A DNA stretch of 64,000 nucleotides from Odoribacter sp. AF15-53 (GCF_003479425.1 NZ_QUHC01000001.1:496001-560000); one strand, 5' to 3'. Shown: positions 18,574 through 29,018, numbered from the stretch's first letter. Numbers and translations are program-made. Notes: generated by a model from the letters alone, not told the origin.

Positions 18574-20049
18574 ATGGCTAAGTTTTTAACTTCAAGAGAA
18601 GAGAATTATTCGCAATGGTACAATGATCTGGTTGTAAAAGCCGGATTAGCAGAGAATTCAGCTGTGAGAGGATGTATGGTAATTAAACCTTACGGTTATG
18701 CCATATGGGAAAAAATGCAACAACAACTGGACAAGATGTTCAAGGAAACAGGACATAGTAATGCGTATTTTCCGTTGTTGATCCCCAAATCTTTCTTTTC
18801 AAAAGAGGCTGATCACGTGGAGGGATTTGCGAAAGAATGTGCGGTTGTAACTCATTATCGATTAAAGAACGATCCAAATGGAGGAGGCGTGGTGGTTGAT
18901 CCTGCAGCTAAACTAGAGGAAGAATTTATTATTCGCCCGACTTCCGAGACCATTATCTGGAACACTTATAAAAACTGGATACAATCTTACCGGGATCTTC
19001 CAATCCTTTGTAATCAATGGGCTAACGTGATGCGTTGGGAAATGCGTACGCGGATGTTTTTGCGTACGGCCGAGTTCTTGTGGCAAGAAGGGCATACGGC
19101 TCATGCCACGAAAGAGGAAGCTATAGAGGAAGCTCAAAAGATGATTCGCGTGTATGCTGAATTTGCAGAAAAATGGATGGCCATGCCGGTAATCATGGGG
19201 CATAAGAGTGAAACCGAGCGTTTTGCCGGGGCTTTGGATACTTTGACTATCGAGGCCATGATGCAAGACGGGAAAGCGCTTCAATCGGGTACTTCTCATT
19301 TCTTGGGACAGAATTTTGCGAAGGCTTTCGATGTACAATTTACCACGAAAGAGGGAAAACAGGAGTACGTGTGGGCTACATCGTGGGGAGTTTCTACCCG
19401 TTTAATGGGAGCCTTGATTATGGCGCATTCTGATGATAACGGTTTGGTATTGCCTCCTAGATTAGCTCCGCTTCAAGTGGTTATCGTGCCGATTTACAAG
19501 AGTATGGAAGGATTGGAAAAAATCCGTCAAACGGTTAGCGGGCTTATGGATAAGTTGAATAAAGCGGGTATCAGCGTGAAGTTTGACGATCGGGATACTC
19601 AGAAACCGGGTTGGAAGTTCGCTGATTACGAGCTGAAAGGTGTTCCGGTACGTTTGGCGATGGGAGAGCGCGATCTTGAGAACGGAACGATAGAAATCGC
19701 TCGTCGTGACACGTTGACAAAGGAAACCCTGCCGCTAGAAGGTATCGAACAACATATCGAAACTTTACTGGAAGAAATACAAGAAAATATATATAAATTG
19801 GCCGTGGAACGTCGTTCCAAGATGATCACGAAAGTCGATTCTTACGAGGAATTTAAAACCTTGCTGGATAAGAAAGGCGGGTTCTTCTTGTGCCATTGGG
19901 ATGGAACCCCGGAGACGGAAGAACTTATCAAGAACGAGACGAAAGCCACAATTCGCTGTATTCCTTTCGATTCACCCGAAGAAGAGGGTAAATGTATGGT
20001 GACGGGCAAACCGTCTCGCAGGAGGGTGTTGATAGCGAGAGCTTATTAA
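18574..20049 (+). CDS. proS: Prolyl-tRNA synthetase, eukaryote/archaea-like type
   Basis: 491 residues, class II synthetase. N-terminal [19 protein letters not shown] and the catalytic motifs are visible: motif 2 around [13 protein letters not shown], motif 3 around [13 protein letters not shown] ... [20 protein letters not shown]. They are followed by an anticodon-binding domain and the extra C-terminal zinc-like domain ending ARAY. It lacks the editing insertion of the E. coli-type enzyme, so it belongs to the shorter archaeal/eukaryotic-like class. It is monocistronic. Confidence 0.95.
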   Translation: MAKFLTSREENYSQWYNDLVVKAGLAENSAVRGCMVIKPYGYAIWEKMQQQLDKMFKETGHSNAYFPLLIPKSFFSKEADHVEGFAKECAVVTHYRLKNDPNGGGVVVDPAAKLEEEFIIRPTSETIIWNTYKNWIQSYRDLPILCNQWANVMRWEMRTRMFLRTAEFLWQEGHTAHATKEEAIEEAQKMIRVYAEFAEKWMAMPVIMGHKSETERFAGALDTLTIEAMMQDGKALQSGTSHFLGQNFAKAFDVQFTTKEGKQEYVWATSWGVSTRLMGALIMAHSDDNGLVLPPRLAPLQVVIVPIYKSMEGLEKIRQTVSGLMDKLNKAGISVKFDDRDTQKPGWKFADYELKGVPVRLAMGERDLENGTIEIARRDTLTKETLPLEGIEQHIETLLEEIQENIYKLAVERRSKMITKVDSYEEFKTLLDKKGGFFLCHWDGTPETEELIKNETKATIRCIPFDSPEEEGKCMVTGKPSRRRVLIARAY

Positions 20050-20158
20050 TTTTAAATTGAATGATTTTAGATTTTAGATTGAAAAAGATTGAAGGAGATG
20101 GAAAAACTAGAATCTAATTTCTATAATTTAAAATCTATAATTTAAAATTTAAATTTAT
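20050..20158. repeat. AT-rich inverted-array element (TTTTAGATT words)
   Basis: The left arm (20050-20095) carries words such as GATTTTAGATTTTAGATTG. The right arm (20112-20155) carries the reverse words AATCTAATT, AATTTAAAATCTATAATTT. About 20 bp of non-repeat DNA separates them. It fills almost the whole proS-pepT gap, starting at the proS stop codon. The same layout recurs at 50821-50933 and elsewhere. Confidence 0.6.
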
Positions 20159-20161
20159 TTT

Positions 20162-21385
20162 ATGTTGCCAGTAGTTGAACGTTTTATCAGGTATGCCAAA
20201 ATCCACACGGAGTCCGATAGGGAAACTGGATTGGTTCCCAGTACTCCCGGACAGTTAGAATTCGCTTATCTTCTTTGTGAGGAGATGCAGAAAATCGGGA
20301 TGCAGGATGTTGCCGTGGATGATTATGGTTATGTGATGGGTTTCGTGCCTGCTAATACTGATAAAGAGTGTTCCTCGATAGGATTTATAGCTCACATGGA
20401 TACCAGTCCGGATATGACGGGTAAACACGTGAAACCACAGATCATCGAGAATTACAAGGGAAATGATATCTTGTTGAACAAGGAAAAGGGGTTTACCTTG
20501 TCTCCGGACGATTTTCCGGAACTGATGAATTATGTCGGTTCGGATTTGATTGTCACGGATGGTAACACGCTTTTGGGGGCGGATGATAAGGCCGGGATTG
20601 CCGAGATACTGACAGCAATGGAATACCTGATCCAGCATCCGGAAATAAAACACGGGCGGATAGCCGTTTGTTTCACGCCAGATGAAGAGATCGGGGAGGG
20701 GGTAGATCATTTTGACCTGAAAAAATTCGGGGCTAAATTCGCTTATACTTTGGATGGGGGAGAGATCGGGGAGTTGGAATGCGAGAATTTTAACGCTGCA
20801 TTAGCTCGTTTGACATTCAAGGGACGTAATTTCCATCCGGGATATGCCAAGAATAAGATGGTAAACTCGATCAAGGTGGCAAACGAATTCATGGCTAGTT
20901 TACCCAAGAAAGATGCTCCCGAGTATACTTCTGGTTATGAAGGATTTTTCCATATATACTCGATCAAAGGGACTGTGGAGGAGACATTGTTAGAGATTCT
21001 GATTCGCGATTTTGACAAGGAACGGTTCGAGTGGCGGAAAGACGTAATTGAAAACGGGGTACGGGAATATTCTCGAAAATACGAGTTACCGGTGCTTTTG
21101 GAGATGAAAGATCAGTATGCTAACATGAAAGAGCGTTTGGAACCGGTAAGGTACATTGTGGAGATCGCCAAGCAGGCCATGACGGAGTTAGGTATCAAAC
21201 CTTTGATCGTTCCGATTCGCGGGGGAACCAACGGGTCAAAATTATCTTTCATGGGGGTGCCGACGCCGAATTTGTCCAATGGGGCGCACAACGGACATGG
21301 TCGTTACGAGTATATTCCTGTGTCTTCCATGACTAAAATCGTGAGCCTGATCGTGAAAATTTCGGAATTTTGTGCGAAGATATAA
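20162..21385 (+). CDS. pepT: Peptidase T (tripeptide aminopeptidase)
   Basis: 407 residues, M20B zinc peptidase. Metal and catalytic motifs: FIAHMDTSPD (His and Asp), LLGADDKAGIAE (bridging Asp), FTPDEEIGEGVDHFD (catalytic Glu-Glu), TLDGGEIGELE, and IRGGTNGSKLSFMGVPTPNL with NGAHNGHGRYE near the end. It removes N-terminal residues from tripeptides in the cytoplasm, and would complement the POT peptide transporter encoded at 22466. Confidence 0.95.
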   Translation: MLPVVERFIRYAKIHTESDRETGLVPSTPGQLEFAYLLCEEMQKIGMQDVAVDDYGYVMGFVPANTDKECSSIGFIAHMDTSPDMTGKHVKPQIIENYKGNDILLNKEKGFTLSPDDFPELMNYVGSDLIVTDGNTLLGADDKAGIAEILTAMEYLIQHPEIKHGRIAVCFTPDEEIGEGVDHFDLKKFGAKFAYTLDGGEIGELECENFNAALARLTFKGRNFHPGYAKNKMVNSIKVANEFMASLPKKDAPEYTSGYEGFFHIYSIKGTVEETLLEILIRDFDKERFEWRKDVIENGVREYSRKYELPVLLEMKDQYANMKERLEPVRYIVEIAKQAMTELGIKPLIVPIRGGTNGSKLSFMGVPTPNLSNGAHNGHGRYEYIPVSSMTKIVSLIVKISEFCAKI

Positions 21386-21407
21386 GTATCAAACGATGCT
21401 TGATATA

Positions 21408-21437
21408 AGGCAGGTTATTTTTAACCTGCTTTTTTTA
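21408..21437 (+). terminator. Terminator after pepT
   Basis: GCAGGTTA (21410-21417) pairs with TAACCTGC (21422-21429), followed by eight T. Confidence 0.88.
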
Positions 21438-21485
21438 TAACAATTCCTTAATGTTTTACGTTTACTAGTAAAAAAATACTTTATA

Positions 21486-21493
21486 TAAATTTG
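21486..21493 (+). promoter_or_regulatory. -7 promoter element of the DUF3078 gene
   Basis: TAAATTTG, 29 bp before the ATG at 21523. Confidence 0.55.
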
Positions 21494-21522
21494 AATTAAA
21501 ACCTAAATAATAAAATGCGAAT

Positions 21523-22395
21523 ATGATGAGAGGATTTTTTTTGGTAGCCCTTTTTCTCTTGGGCTGGAGTCAATTGGAAGCACAACCGGTAAGAGATACA
21601 GCGTGGAATAAAGCCGGTTTCTTCGGGTTAAAATTAACGCAGGTAAGTTTGAGTAGTTGGTCGGCCGGAGGTGAATCAGCCATGGCATTTGATAGCCAGA
21701 TAACGTATAGTGCCGATTTCAAGCGGGATCGTCAATTATGGCAGAATCGTTTGGAATTGGGGTACGGTTTGACAAAGAATGACGGGAAAAGCGCTCGGAA
21801 GACAAATGATAAGATTTACTTTGCTTCGACGTATGGTTATCAGATGTATAAATCATGGTATTGGAGTGCTTTGTTGAACTTTAATACGCAGTTTGCCAAA
21901 GGATATGATTATAACATTGAGGATTCTGATTTTATATCTAAATTTATGGCGCCCGGATATTTAGTTATTGGTGTTGGTGCCACGTGGAGCCCGAATAAAA
22001 TATTTACCGCCACTTTTACTCCTGCTTCATGGCGAGGAACTATCGTGGCAAACGATCGTTTGTCGGATGAAGGTGCTTTCGGCGTGGATAAGGGAAAGCA
22101 TTTATTGTCGGAGTTTGGTGCTAATTTGAAGGCTGAAGTAAACTACGAGTTTTTGCCGAATATGACGATTTATTCCCGTCTGGAATTGTATTCTAATTAT
22201 CTTGAAGATCCTCAAAACATTGATGTTCGTTGGGATGTACAGTTGAATATGGCTATTAATAAATGGTTTTCAACAACGTTGTCTACAAACTTGTTATATG
22301 ATAATGATGTGAAGATTGCACAGAAAGACGGATCGGCAGGACCGAGAGTGCAGTTCAAAGAGGTACTGGGTGTTGGTCTTCAAATTCATTTCTAA
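21523..22395 (+). CDS. DUF3078-type outer membrane protein
   Basis: 290 residues. The signal peptide ends QLEAQP. The mature protein opens with KAGFFGLKLTQVSLSSWSAG and continues as regular beta strands (WQNRLELGYGLTKND), ending VGLQIHF with terminal Phe. This matches the Bacteroidetes family DUF3078, predicted to be a small outer membrane barrel of unknown role. It starts ATG ATG. It is monocistronic between a -7 box and a strong terminator. Confidence 0.82.
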   Translation: MMRGFFLVALFLLGWSQLEAQPVRDTAWNKAGFFGLKLTQVSLSSWSAGGESAMAFDSQITYSADFKRDRQLWQNRLELGYGLTKNDGKSARKTNDKIYFASTYGYQMYKSWYWSALLNFNTQFAKGYDYNIEDSDFISKFMAPGYLVIGVGATWSPNKIFTATFTPASWRGTIVANDRLSDEGAFGVDKGKHLLSEFGANLKAEVNYEFLPNMTIYSRLELYSNYLEDPQNIDVRWDVQLNMAINKWFSTTLSTNLLYDNDVKIAQKDGSAGPRVQFKEVLGVGLQIHF

Positions 22396-22413
22396 GAATA
22401 GATTATTAGATAT

Positions 22414-22448
22414 AAAAAAAGAGTTCAGAATTTCTGAACTCTTTTTTT
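22414..22448. terminator. Bidirectional terminator
   Basis: GAGTTCAGAA (22421-22430) pairs with TTCTGAACTC (22432-22441), with A and T runs of seven on the two sides; between two convergent genes. Confidence 0.88.
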
Positions 22449-22465
22449 ATATATTGAAATGAATT

Positions 22466-24025
22466 CTATTTTGTAACTCTTTCAAGCCATTTAACCATAC
22501 CAAGCATAACACTCATAGATACAAGGCATACAATTAAGAATACAGACCAACATTGCCAAATTGGCCATGCGTTATACATAAGAGGTCCAATCCAAAGCAG
22601 AAGGTTACCGAGAGCGGTAGCTGCTAGCCATAAACCTTGACACAAACCAAGCATACTTTTGGGAGCTACTTTTGATACAAATGATAATCCAAGAGGAGAG
22701 ATAAACAACTCTGCAACTGTCAGGAAGAAGTAAGTAACGATAAGAACCCACCAGTGAGCTTTGCTTGCCATTTGCTCAGCAATGGGAAGTAATTTGAATG
22801 AATCTGCAGAAGGATAACCTTTCATCATAGAGAAAATAGCAAGGAACAAGAATGCCATTCCTGCGATGAACATACCAATTGCGATCTTTCTTGGAGTTGA
22901 AATCTCTTTACCACGTCTTGCAAGAAATCCAAAGATAGCCATAATTATGGGGGTAAGGACAATTACGAAGAAGGGGTTGATTGCTTGCCATACTTCAGGA
23001 GCAACAGCTGACGAATCTACGAAGTCGCGGGCGAAGAATGAAAGGGACATACCGTTCTGATGGAACGAGAACCAGAAGAAAATAACTATCCCCAAAACAG
23101 CAAATAACGCATACATTCTCTGTTTAATTTCTTTAGCCATAGCAGCTTTCTCCTCCGGGGTATAATCCACGCTTTGTGTTACAGCTTTCTTCGCAGGATT
23201 CGGGAAAGTTTTTTGTGAAACAAAGAAAATTACAAGAGAGATAAGCATGGCTGCAACAGATGCAATGAAAGAATAGTGAATACCTTCATTGAAAATTTGT
23301 AGGTATTGATGGCAAGAGGCTGCCAGATCGGTGATAGCTCCACCAGCGGCAGTCATAAGTTGCTTCAAGTTTGCAAGAGCTTCGGGTGCCATAGTGGCAG
23401 CATTGTTAATATACTCGTGGCAAAGGGCTGGGAGCTGTGCATTGTAAGACATTCCGTTTGTCCCCAGCCACCATTGGCGTAAAACCGGAGCTATGAACGG
23501 GGCAATAAGACCTCCAATGTTGATGAATACATAAAAAATCTGGAAACCTGAATCTCTTTTGTCTTTTGCAATTTTGAGAGCTTCCGGACCTTGTTTGGCT
23601 GCTTCCGTCTCAAAATTATCGTACATTTGACCCACGATTGCCTGCAAGTTACCTTTGAACAAACCGTTACCGAATGCGATAAGGAACAAAGCAAAACAAG
23701 TAAGAGTCAACAACCAAGTCGTGTTTGCTGATGTGGCGAGGATAGGAACAGATAGAATAATGTATCCTAATGCCATGATTATAAGACCGGTCTTGATGGT
23801 TCCCTTGTAGTTTTGCGTACGGTCTGCAATAAGACCTCCGACAAGGCTTAAAATGTATATACCAGCGTAAAAGAAAGAGTAGATAGTACCACTGGCAGCT
23901 TCACTCAAACCAAATTTAGAACATAGGAACAACACTAATACGGCATTCATGATGTAGTAGCCGAAACGTTCTCCCATATTACTTAGAGCCGCAGTAAGCA
24001 ACCCTTTAGGATGATTTTTGAACAT
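22466..24025 (-). CDS. POT-family proton-coupled oligopeptide transporter
   Basis: 519 residues, a polytopic inner membrane protein of the POT/PTR2 branch of the major facilitator superfamily. The first helix carries NMGERFGYYIMNAVLVLF, containing the family's ExxER-type region, and GNGLFKGNLQAIVGQMY matches the second PTR2 signature. It has a large insertion between the two six-helix bundles. It imports di- and tripeptides with protons. It is single gene, leftward, with a -7 box at 24087-24094. Confidence 0.93.
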   Translation of the reverse strand: MFKNHPKGLLTAALSNMGERFGYYIMNAVLVLFLCSKFGLSEAASGTIYSFFYAGIYILSLVGGLIADRTQNYKGTIKTGLIIMALGYIILSVPILATSANTTWLLTLTCFALFLIAFGNGLFKGNLQAIVGQMYDNFETEAAKQGPEALKIAKDKRDSGFQIFYVFINIGGLIAPFIAPVLRQWWLGTNGMSYNAQLPALCHEYINNAATMAPEALANLKQLMTAAGGAITDLAASCHQYLQIFNEGIHYSFIASVAAMLISLVIFFVSQKTFPNPAKKAVTQSVDYTPEEKAAMAKEIKQRMYALFAVLGIVIFFWFSFHQNGMSLSFFARDFVDSSAVAPEVWQAINPFFVIVLTPIIMAIFGFLARRGKEISTPRKIAIGMFIAGMAFLFLAIFSMMKGYPSADSFKLLPIAEQMASKAHWWVLIVTYFFLTVAELFISPLGLSFVSKVAPKSMLGLCQGLWLAATALGNLLLWIGPLMYNAWPIWQCWSVFLIVCLVSMSVMLGMVKWLERVTK

Positions 24026-24086
24026 AACTTTTGTTTTTAATTTGTATTGGTAAATATTAAATTATTTCATTCACGCTTTAAGTCCG

Positions 24087-24094
24087 CAAATATA
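24087..24094 (-). promoter_or_regulatory. -7 promoter element of the POT transporter
   Basis: TATATTTG on the minus strand, about 62 bp before the ATG. Confidence 0.55.
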
Positions 24095-24136
24095 ATTTTT
24101 TTTTTTATCTTTAGTCATTGAAAACGTTTGAAACCT

Positions 24137-25678
24137 ATGGGTATGTTGAAGAATAATAAGATTTTCAAGACTTCGGATTTACGAAAATTGGATGAATATA
24201 CGATTGAAAATGAGCCGGTAACATCGTTGAATTTGATGGAGAGAGCTGCAACCGTTTTTACTGAAAAATTATTGATTTTTTTCCCGAACAGCCATATTTT
24301 TAACATTTTAGCAGGCTCCGGAAATAACGGGGGAGATGGGTATGCCGTGGCAAGATTGTTACATGAAAAGGGTATGGCAGTCAAGGTTTTCGGGTTGCAT
24401 GAAGATGACAGGTTATCACCGGATTGTGTCGTGAACAGAAAACGATTCATCGAGGGAGGCGGACATTATATCGGGGTGAAAGAAGCGAATAATCTTTATT
24501 TGGATGAAAATGCCGTGCTGGTAGATGCCATTTTGGGTGCCGGGTTGAATCGTTCTGTAAGCGGATTTTTAGGGGAAATTATACATCGTGTGAACCATTT
24601 GTCCAATCCGGTGGTGGCGATAGATATTCCGTCCGGTTTAATGGGAGAAGATAACGGGAATAATGACGGGGCTATCATTGAAGCCGATTATACGTTTACA
24701 TTCCAGTTCCCGAAGTTGGCTTTCATGTTCCCAGAAAATGAACATTACGTTGGAAGATGGGAAGTATTGGATATTCACTTGCATCCGACTATATTGCAAG
24801 AGTGTTCCTCTTCTTACTACTGTTTAACCGAGGATGCGGTAGCTTCCCGCTTGTTGATACCCGGTAAATTTTCGCACAAAGGCACGTTGGGTAATGCCTT
24901 ATTAATAGCGGGTTCGTATTCGATGATGGGGGCGGCCGTGTTGTCCGCCAAAGGGGCTATTCGCTCCGGAACGGGTTTGCTTTCGGTGCATGTACCCCGT
25001 AAATTGAAGGAAGTTATTCATCTTTCTGTGCCGGAGGCGTTGGTCGAAGAGGATCAGGATGATCTTTGTTTTTCCGGGATAGATTGTCTTTCCCGTTTTC
25101 AGGCTATCGGGATCGGTCCGGGAATCGGCACCTCTCCGGTCACGGCAAGGGGATTGCGTGAGTTATTGTCCGAATGGAAAGGTAAAATCGTGTTGGATGC
25201 CGATGCGTTGAATCTCTTAGCGGCAGATCCCGGTTTACTGGAAATTCTTCCGAAAAAAGCCGTATTAACGCCCCATCTTAAGGAATTTGAAAGATTAGCA
25301 GGAAAAAGTGCAAATGATTTTGATAGATTAAATAAATTAAGCACCTTTGCAAGTCTACACCAAGTGTATGTTGTATTGAAAGGTGCGCATACGGTGATAG
25401 CCTCTCCCGGTGGAGAATGTTATTTTAATATGACAGGTAATCCGGGTATGGCGAAAGGTGGTTCAGGCGACGTGTTGACAGGTATTATTGCAGCATTGCT
25501 GGCAAGCGGACACGCACCCTTGGATGCAGCTTTGGTTGGGGTTTACGCTCATGGTCTGGCTGGTGATTACGCCGCAGAAATGCAGGGAATGAGAGGAACA
25601 CGAGCCGGGGATATAGCCGATAAGTTAGGTTTGGTGTGGAAAAAAATGGAAACATATAACATTGCTAAACAGCGATAA
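24137..25678 (+). CDS. nnr: Bifunctional NAD(P)H-hydrate epimerase/dehydratase
   Basis: About 513 residues from the ATG at 24137. The frame extends to a TTG at 24128, and another ATG lies at 24143. The N-terminal YjeF epimerase domain (about 1-215) has AGSGNNGGDGYAVARLL and DAILGAGLNR. The C-terminal ADP-dependent dehydratase domain (about 230-510, ribokinase-like) has KFSHKGTLGNALLIAGS, IGIGPGIG, LDADALNLL, and the catalytic GNPGMAKGGSGDVLTGI. It repairs damaged NAD(P)H hydrates. It is followed 4 bp later by the DUF4831 gene, suggesting one transcript. Confidence 0.93.
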   Translation: MGMLKNNKIFKTSDLRKLDEYTIENEPVTSLNLMERAATVFTEKLLIFFPNSHIFNILAGSGNNGGDGYAVARLLHEKGMAVKVFGLHEDDRLSPDCVVNRKRFIEGGGHYIGVKEANNLYLDENAVLVDAILGAGLNRSVSGFLGEIIHRVNHLSNPVVAIDIPSGLMGEDNGNNDGAIIEADYTFTFQFPKLAFMFPENEHYVGRWEVLDIHLHPTILQECSSSYYCLTEDAVASRLLIPGKFSHKGTLGNALLIAGSYSMMGAAVLSAKGAIRSGTGLLSVHVPRKLKEVIHLSVPEALVEEDQDDLCFSGIDCLSRFQAIGIGPGIGTSPVTARGLRELLSEWKGKIVLDADALNLLAADPGLLEILPKKAVLTPHLKEFERLAGKSANDFDRLNKLSTFASLHQVYVVLKGAHTVIASPGGECYFNMTGNPGMAKGGSGDVLTGIIAALLASGHAPLDAALVGVYAHGLAGDYAAEMQGMRGTRAGDIADKLGLVWKKMETYNIAKQR

Positions 25679-25682
25679 AAAG

Positions 25683-26795
25683 ATGAAAAAGTTATTTTTT
25701 ATAATCGGGTTGATGGGATTAGTATCCCTTACTGTTTTCGGGCAAAAGAAGAGAGAATTGACAACACAAGTATCGATTGATTACACCTTACCGAAAATCA
25801 GTTATGATGTCGTGGTAACCATGGAATGCAACCGGTTGATCCCGGGGCCATTCCGTCAATATGCCGAGCAACAATTAGGAATCCGTCCGGAAATCACAAG
25901 TGAGGGAGAGGAGTGGATGATCAAGAAAATCCAGTTTGTTCCAAGAGCCTTGCCCGACCCGAAAGCCATGTATACCGTAAATGCATCCGGGGAATATAAT
26001 TCGATTCTTTTAAACATTACTCCCGATGGCTTCCTTGCCGGGGTGGGAAGTGGTACTACCAACCAGACCCGTAACGAGGATATCATTTACGAGGAAGTAA
26101 AGAATAATTCAGAATCAGGTATTAATTACGTGCGTTTCGGAATCCGGTCTACTCAAAAGGAAGTGCTTGATTCCAATTTCACGGAGATGGAGGTAGAGGG
26201 GGAGATTCGTAAGGTGTGGGACCCAATCGAACGTCAGGTGCTAAAAGAGAGCGAGGATTACGTGAAAGAAATCACGGAAGATATATTTGCGATTCGTAAA
26301 AAGAGATTGGACATGCTTGCAGCAGGAACGGCTACGGCCGAAGCCTTAAAAGCTATGGACAAATTTGAAGCAAACTACATGAGTTTATTCATGGGAAAGA
26401 AAGAGACTCGTGAGGTGGTGCAAACATTCTCGTATGTTCCGGAAAAAGCAGATGAATCAGTTGTTTTGTTCCGATTTTCAGCGAATGATGGTATAACGGC
26501 TAAAAATAACGTGTCTGCAATCCCGTATATTGTCGAGTTGAAAAACATCTATGTCCCGAAGAAAGAAGCCGCACAGGCAGGAAATTCCCGTCCGGTTCCG
26601 TCTTTATCCTATCGGGAACCAGCGGTTGCTGATTTGTGTTTATTAAAAGGTAAAGAGAACGTGATGACCGTGAGATGCGTTATTCCGCAACTCGGTTTTA
26701 TCAAGCAATTCCCGTTGGATGTTATTAATAACGAGGGAATCTCTATTGATTTCTACCCGCAATACGGTTCATTGAAAAGTATAATGAAAAAGTAA
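25683..26795 (+). CDS. Secreted DUF4831-family protein
   Basis: 370 residues from the ATG at 25683; a frame opening at an upstream TTG (25662) would overlap nnr and is not needed. The signal peptide ends LTVFGQ. The mature protein begins VSIDYTLPKISYDVVV and matches the Bacteroidetes family DUF4831 by its layout. There is no catalytic motif I recognise. It lies between nnr and the ClC channel gene in the same orientation with gaps of 4 and 21 bp. Confidence 0.8.
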   Translation: MKKLFFIIGLMGLVSLTVFGQKKRELTTQVSIDYTLPKISYDVVVTMECNRLIPGPFRQYAEQQLGIRPEITSEGEEWMIKKIQFVPRALPDPKAMYTVNASGEYNSILLNITPDGFLAGVGSGTTNQTRNEDIIYEEVKNNSESGINYVRFGIRSTQKEVLDSNFTEMEVEGEIRKVWDPIERQVLKESEDYVKEITEDIFAIRKKRLDMLAAGTATAEALKAMDKFEANYMSLFMGKKETREVVQTFSYVPEKADESVVLFRFSANDGITAKNNVSAIPYIVELKNIYVPKKEAAQAGNSRPVPSLSYREPAVADLCLLKGKENVMTVRCVIPQLGFIKQFPLDVINNEGISIDFYPQYGSLKSIMKK

Positions 26796-26816
26796 GGTAG
26801 ATATACGATTCTAGTT

Positions 26817-28604
26817 ATGGCGGAGATGAACGAAAAGGGGATATTGGGGAAATTTTTGGTGTGGCGTGTTCGCAACATCAAAGAAAAACAATTTATTGTT
26901 ATGTTGAGTATCCTGGTCGGTATTGTTACCGGGTTGGCTGGGGTCGTACTGAAAAACATGGTGCATTTCACTCATGCGTTTTTCACGGAGCGGATGCAGG
27001 TAGACAGTGGTAACTTACTCTTTTTCGTGTATCCTTTTATCGGGATATTGCTCACGACCTTGTTCGTGAAATATTTTGTCAAAGAGGGAATTAGTCACGG
27101 GGTGACGAAAGTATTGTACGCTATTTCCCGTCGGAATAGCATGATTAAACCGCATAATAATTACTCCTCTATGATTGCCAGTACCTTGACCATCGGTTTT
27201 GGAGGATCAGTCGGAACCGAAGCAACCATTGTGTTGACCGGGGCTTCTATCGGTTCCAATCTGGCGCGTTTGTTCCGCATGAACTACAAGGTGATGACAC
27301 TTATGATCGGTTGTGGGGCAGCAGGTGCCATTGCCGGGATTTTTAAGGCTCCTATTGCCGGGATCGTCTTCACCATGGAGGTATTGATGCTCGACTTGAC
27401 TATGGCTTCTTTGGTCCCCTTGATGTTCACGGCTATCACTTCTTACGTGGTGACCTTCTTTTTGATGGGTGACGGGTTTGTGTTCTCTTACCAGATCACG
27501 GATAAATTCGTGATGGCGAACTTTCCTTATTACGTAGTACTGGGTATTTTTGCCGGGATATTATCCGTTTATTTCGTGCGGATGAATCTTCGGGTTGAAC
27601 AATTCTTGGAACGTATTAAGAGCACGTGGAAAAGAATAGCGATCGGGGGGGCATTGCTTGGAGTTGTTATTTTCGTGTTTCCCCCGTTATACGGTGAAGG
27701 TTACTCTGCTTTGGACGATTTGATGGCCGGACATTCCGACAAATTATTGAATAATACCTATTTTTTCGGATTCCGGGATAGCGCTTGGATGCTGATTCTT
27801 TTCGTGGTAGGTTTGGTCTTCGTGAAAGTGATAGCCACGGCATTAACCAACGGTAGTGGGGGTGTGGGTGGTGTGTTCGCTCCGAGCCTGTTCACGGGTG
27901 GAGTTGCCGGATTCCTGCTGGCCATGTTGATTAACATGAGTGGAATCCGGGTGGTTGAACCCAGTCATTTCGTGTTGGCAGGTATGGCGGGAACGATGTC
28001 TGGGGTTATGAAAGCACCCTTGACGGCAATGTTCTTGATTGCCGAGATTTCGGGAGGTTACGCATTGTTTCTGCCCTTGATGCTTACCTCGGTGATTTCT
28101 TATCTCACAAGTCAAGGAATGGAACCTTACTCGATCTATGCCCGTCGGTTGGCGAGACAAGGAGACTTGTTGACGCATAACAAAGATAAAGCCGTGTTGA
28201 CGTTGATGAAATTGAACAAGGTGGTGGAGACTGATTTCAAGACGATAGAGGTTGGCGCAACCTTGGGTGATCTGGTGAAAGTGGTTTCGAAGTCCAGTCG
28301 TAACTTGTTTCCCGTTCTGAATTCCGATCACCAGTTGTTAGGAATTGTGTTGTTGGATGATATCCGTAAAGTGATGTTCAATCAGGAGATGTATCCGAAA
28401 ACTTACGTGCGGGATTTCATGACAACTCCCTCTGTCGTAATCGACATGAACGACTCTATGGAGGTCGTGATGAAGAAATTCGAGGACTCTGGGGCATGGA
28501 ATTTACCCGTGTTGCAGGATCATAAATACGTGGGATTCGTGTCTAAGGCAAAGATTTTCAATACTTATCGTAAAGTGCTGATCCATTTCTCTGATGATGA
28601 ATGA
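26817..28604 (+). CDS. ClC-family chloride channel/antiporter with CBS pair
   Basis: 595 residues. The ClC core (about 20-440) has the selectivity loop GFGGSVGTEATIVLTG, in which Glu135 corresponds to the gating glutamate of E. coli ClcA, and GSGGVGGVFAPSLFTGG. Two CBS domains follow at about 465-590 and may bind adenine nucleotides. The retained Glu fits either a proton-coupled antiporter or a gated channel. It is last in the nnr-DUF4831-clc run. Confidence 0.92.
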   Translation: MAEMNEKGILGKFLVWRVRNIKEKQFIVMLSILVGIVTGLAGVVLKNMVHFTHAFFTERMQVDSGNLLFFVYPFIGILLTTLFVKYFVKEGISHGVTKVLYAISRRNSMIKPHNNYSSMIASTLTIGFGGSVGTEATIVLTGASIGSNLARLFRMNYKVMTLMIGCGAAGAIAGIFKAPIAGIVFTMEVLMLDLTMASLVPLMFTAITSYVVTFFLMGDGFVFSYQITDKFVMANFPYYVVLGIFAGILSVYFVRMNLRVEQFLERIKSTWKRIAIGGALLGVVIFVFPPLYGEGYSALDDLMAGHSDKLLNNTYFFGFRDSAWMLILFVVGLVFVKVIATALTNGSGGVGGVFAPSLFTGGVAGFLLAMLINMSGIRVVEPSHFVLAGMAGTMSGVMKAPLTAMFLIAEISGGYALFLPLMLTSVISYLTSQGMEPYSIYARRLARQGDLLTHNKDKAVLTLMKLNKVVETDFKTIEVGATLGDLVKVVSKSSRNLFPVLNSDHQLLGIVLLDDIRKVMFNQEMYPKTYVRDFMTTPSVVIDMNDSMEVVMKKFEDSGAWNLPVLQDHKYVGFVSKAKIFNTYRKVLIHFSDDE

Positions 28605-28763
28605 TTTCTAGTGTAACCATTTGCATTGTTTTTCGTTATTATTGCGACATATTACATATAACGTGTCTAAATAACTTCTTATTAAAGAAAAGGAGTTGTA
28701 TTATTAGAAATTAAGTATATATTCGCGGCAAAAATTAGAAATTACTATAAAAACGATATAACT

Positions 28764-28985
28764 ATGTATTGGACACTAGAACTTGCCTCTAAATTGGAAG
28801 ATGCGCCTTGGCCAGCATCAAAAGATGAGTTGATAGACTACGCCATTCGTTCCGGGGCACCTATGGAAGTGATCGAGAATCTTCAGGATATTGAGGATGA
28901 TGAAGAAATATTTGAGAGTATTGAAGATATTTGGCCTGATTATCCGAGTAAAGATGATTTTTTCTTTAACGAGGACGAGTATTAA
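28764..28985 (+). CDS. Small acidic DUF2795-type protein
   Basis: 73 residues: MYWTLELASKLEDAPWPASK, then LIDYAIRSGAPMEVIENLQD and a strongly acidic tail. The first 50 residues match the DUF2795 pattern (a small helical domain found across Bacteria). Its function is unknown. It is monocistronic and followed by a terminator. No promoter box was found in the 159-bp upstream gap. Confidence 0.82.
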   Translation: MYWTLELASKLEDAPWPASKDELIDYAIRSGAPMEVIENLQDIEDDEEIFESIEDIWPDYPSKDDFFFNEDEY

Positions 28986-29018
28986 CTGATTCACGTTATT
29001 CGTGAACATAGAGATATT

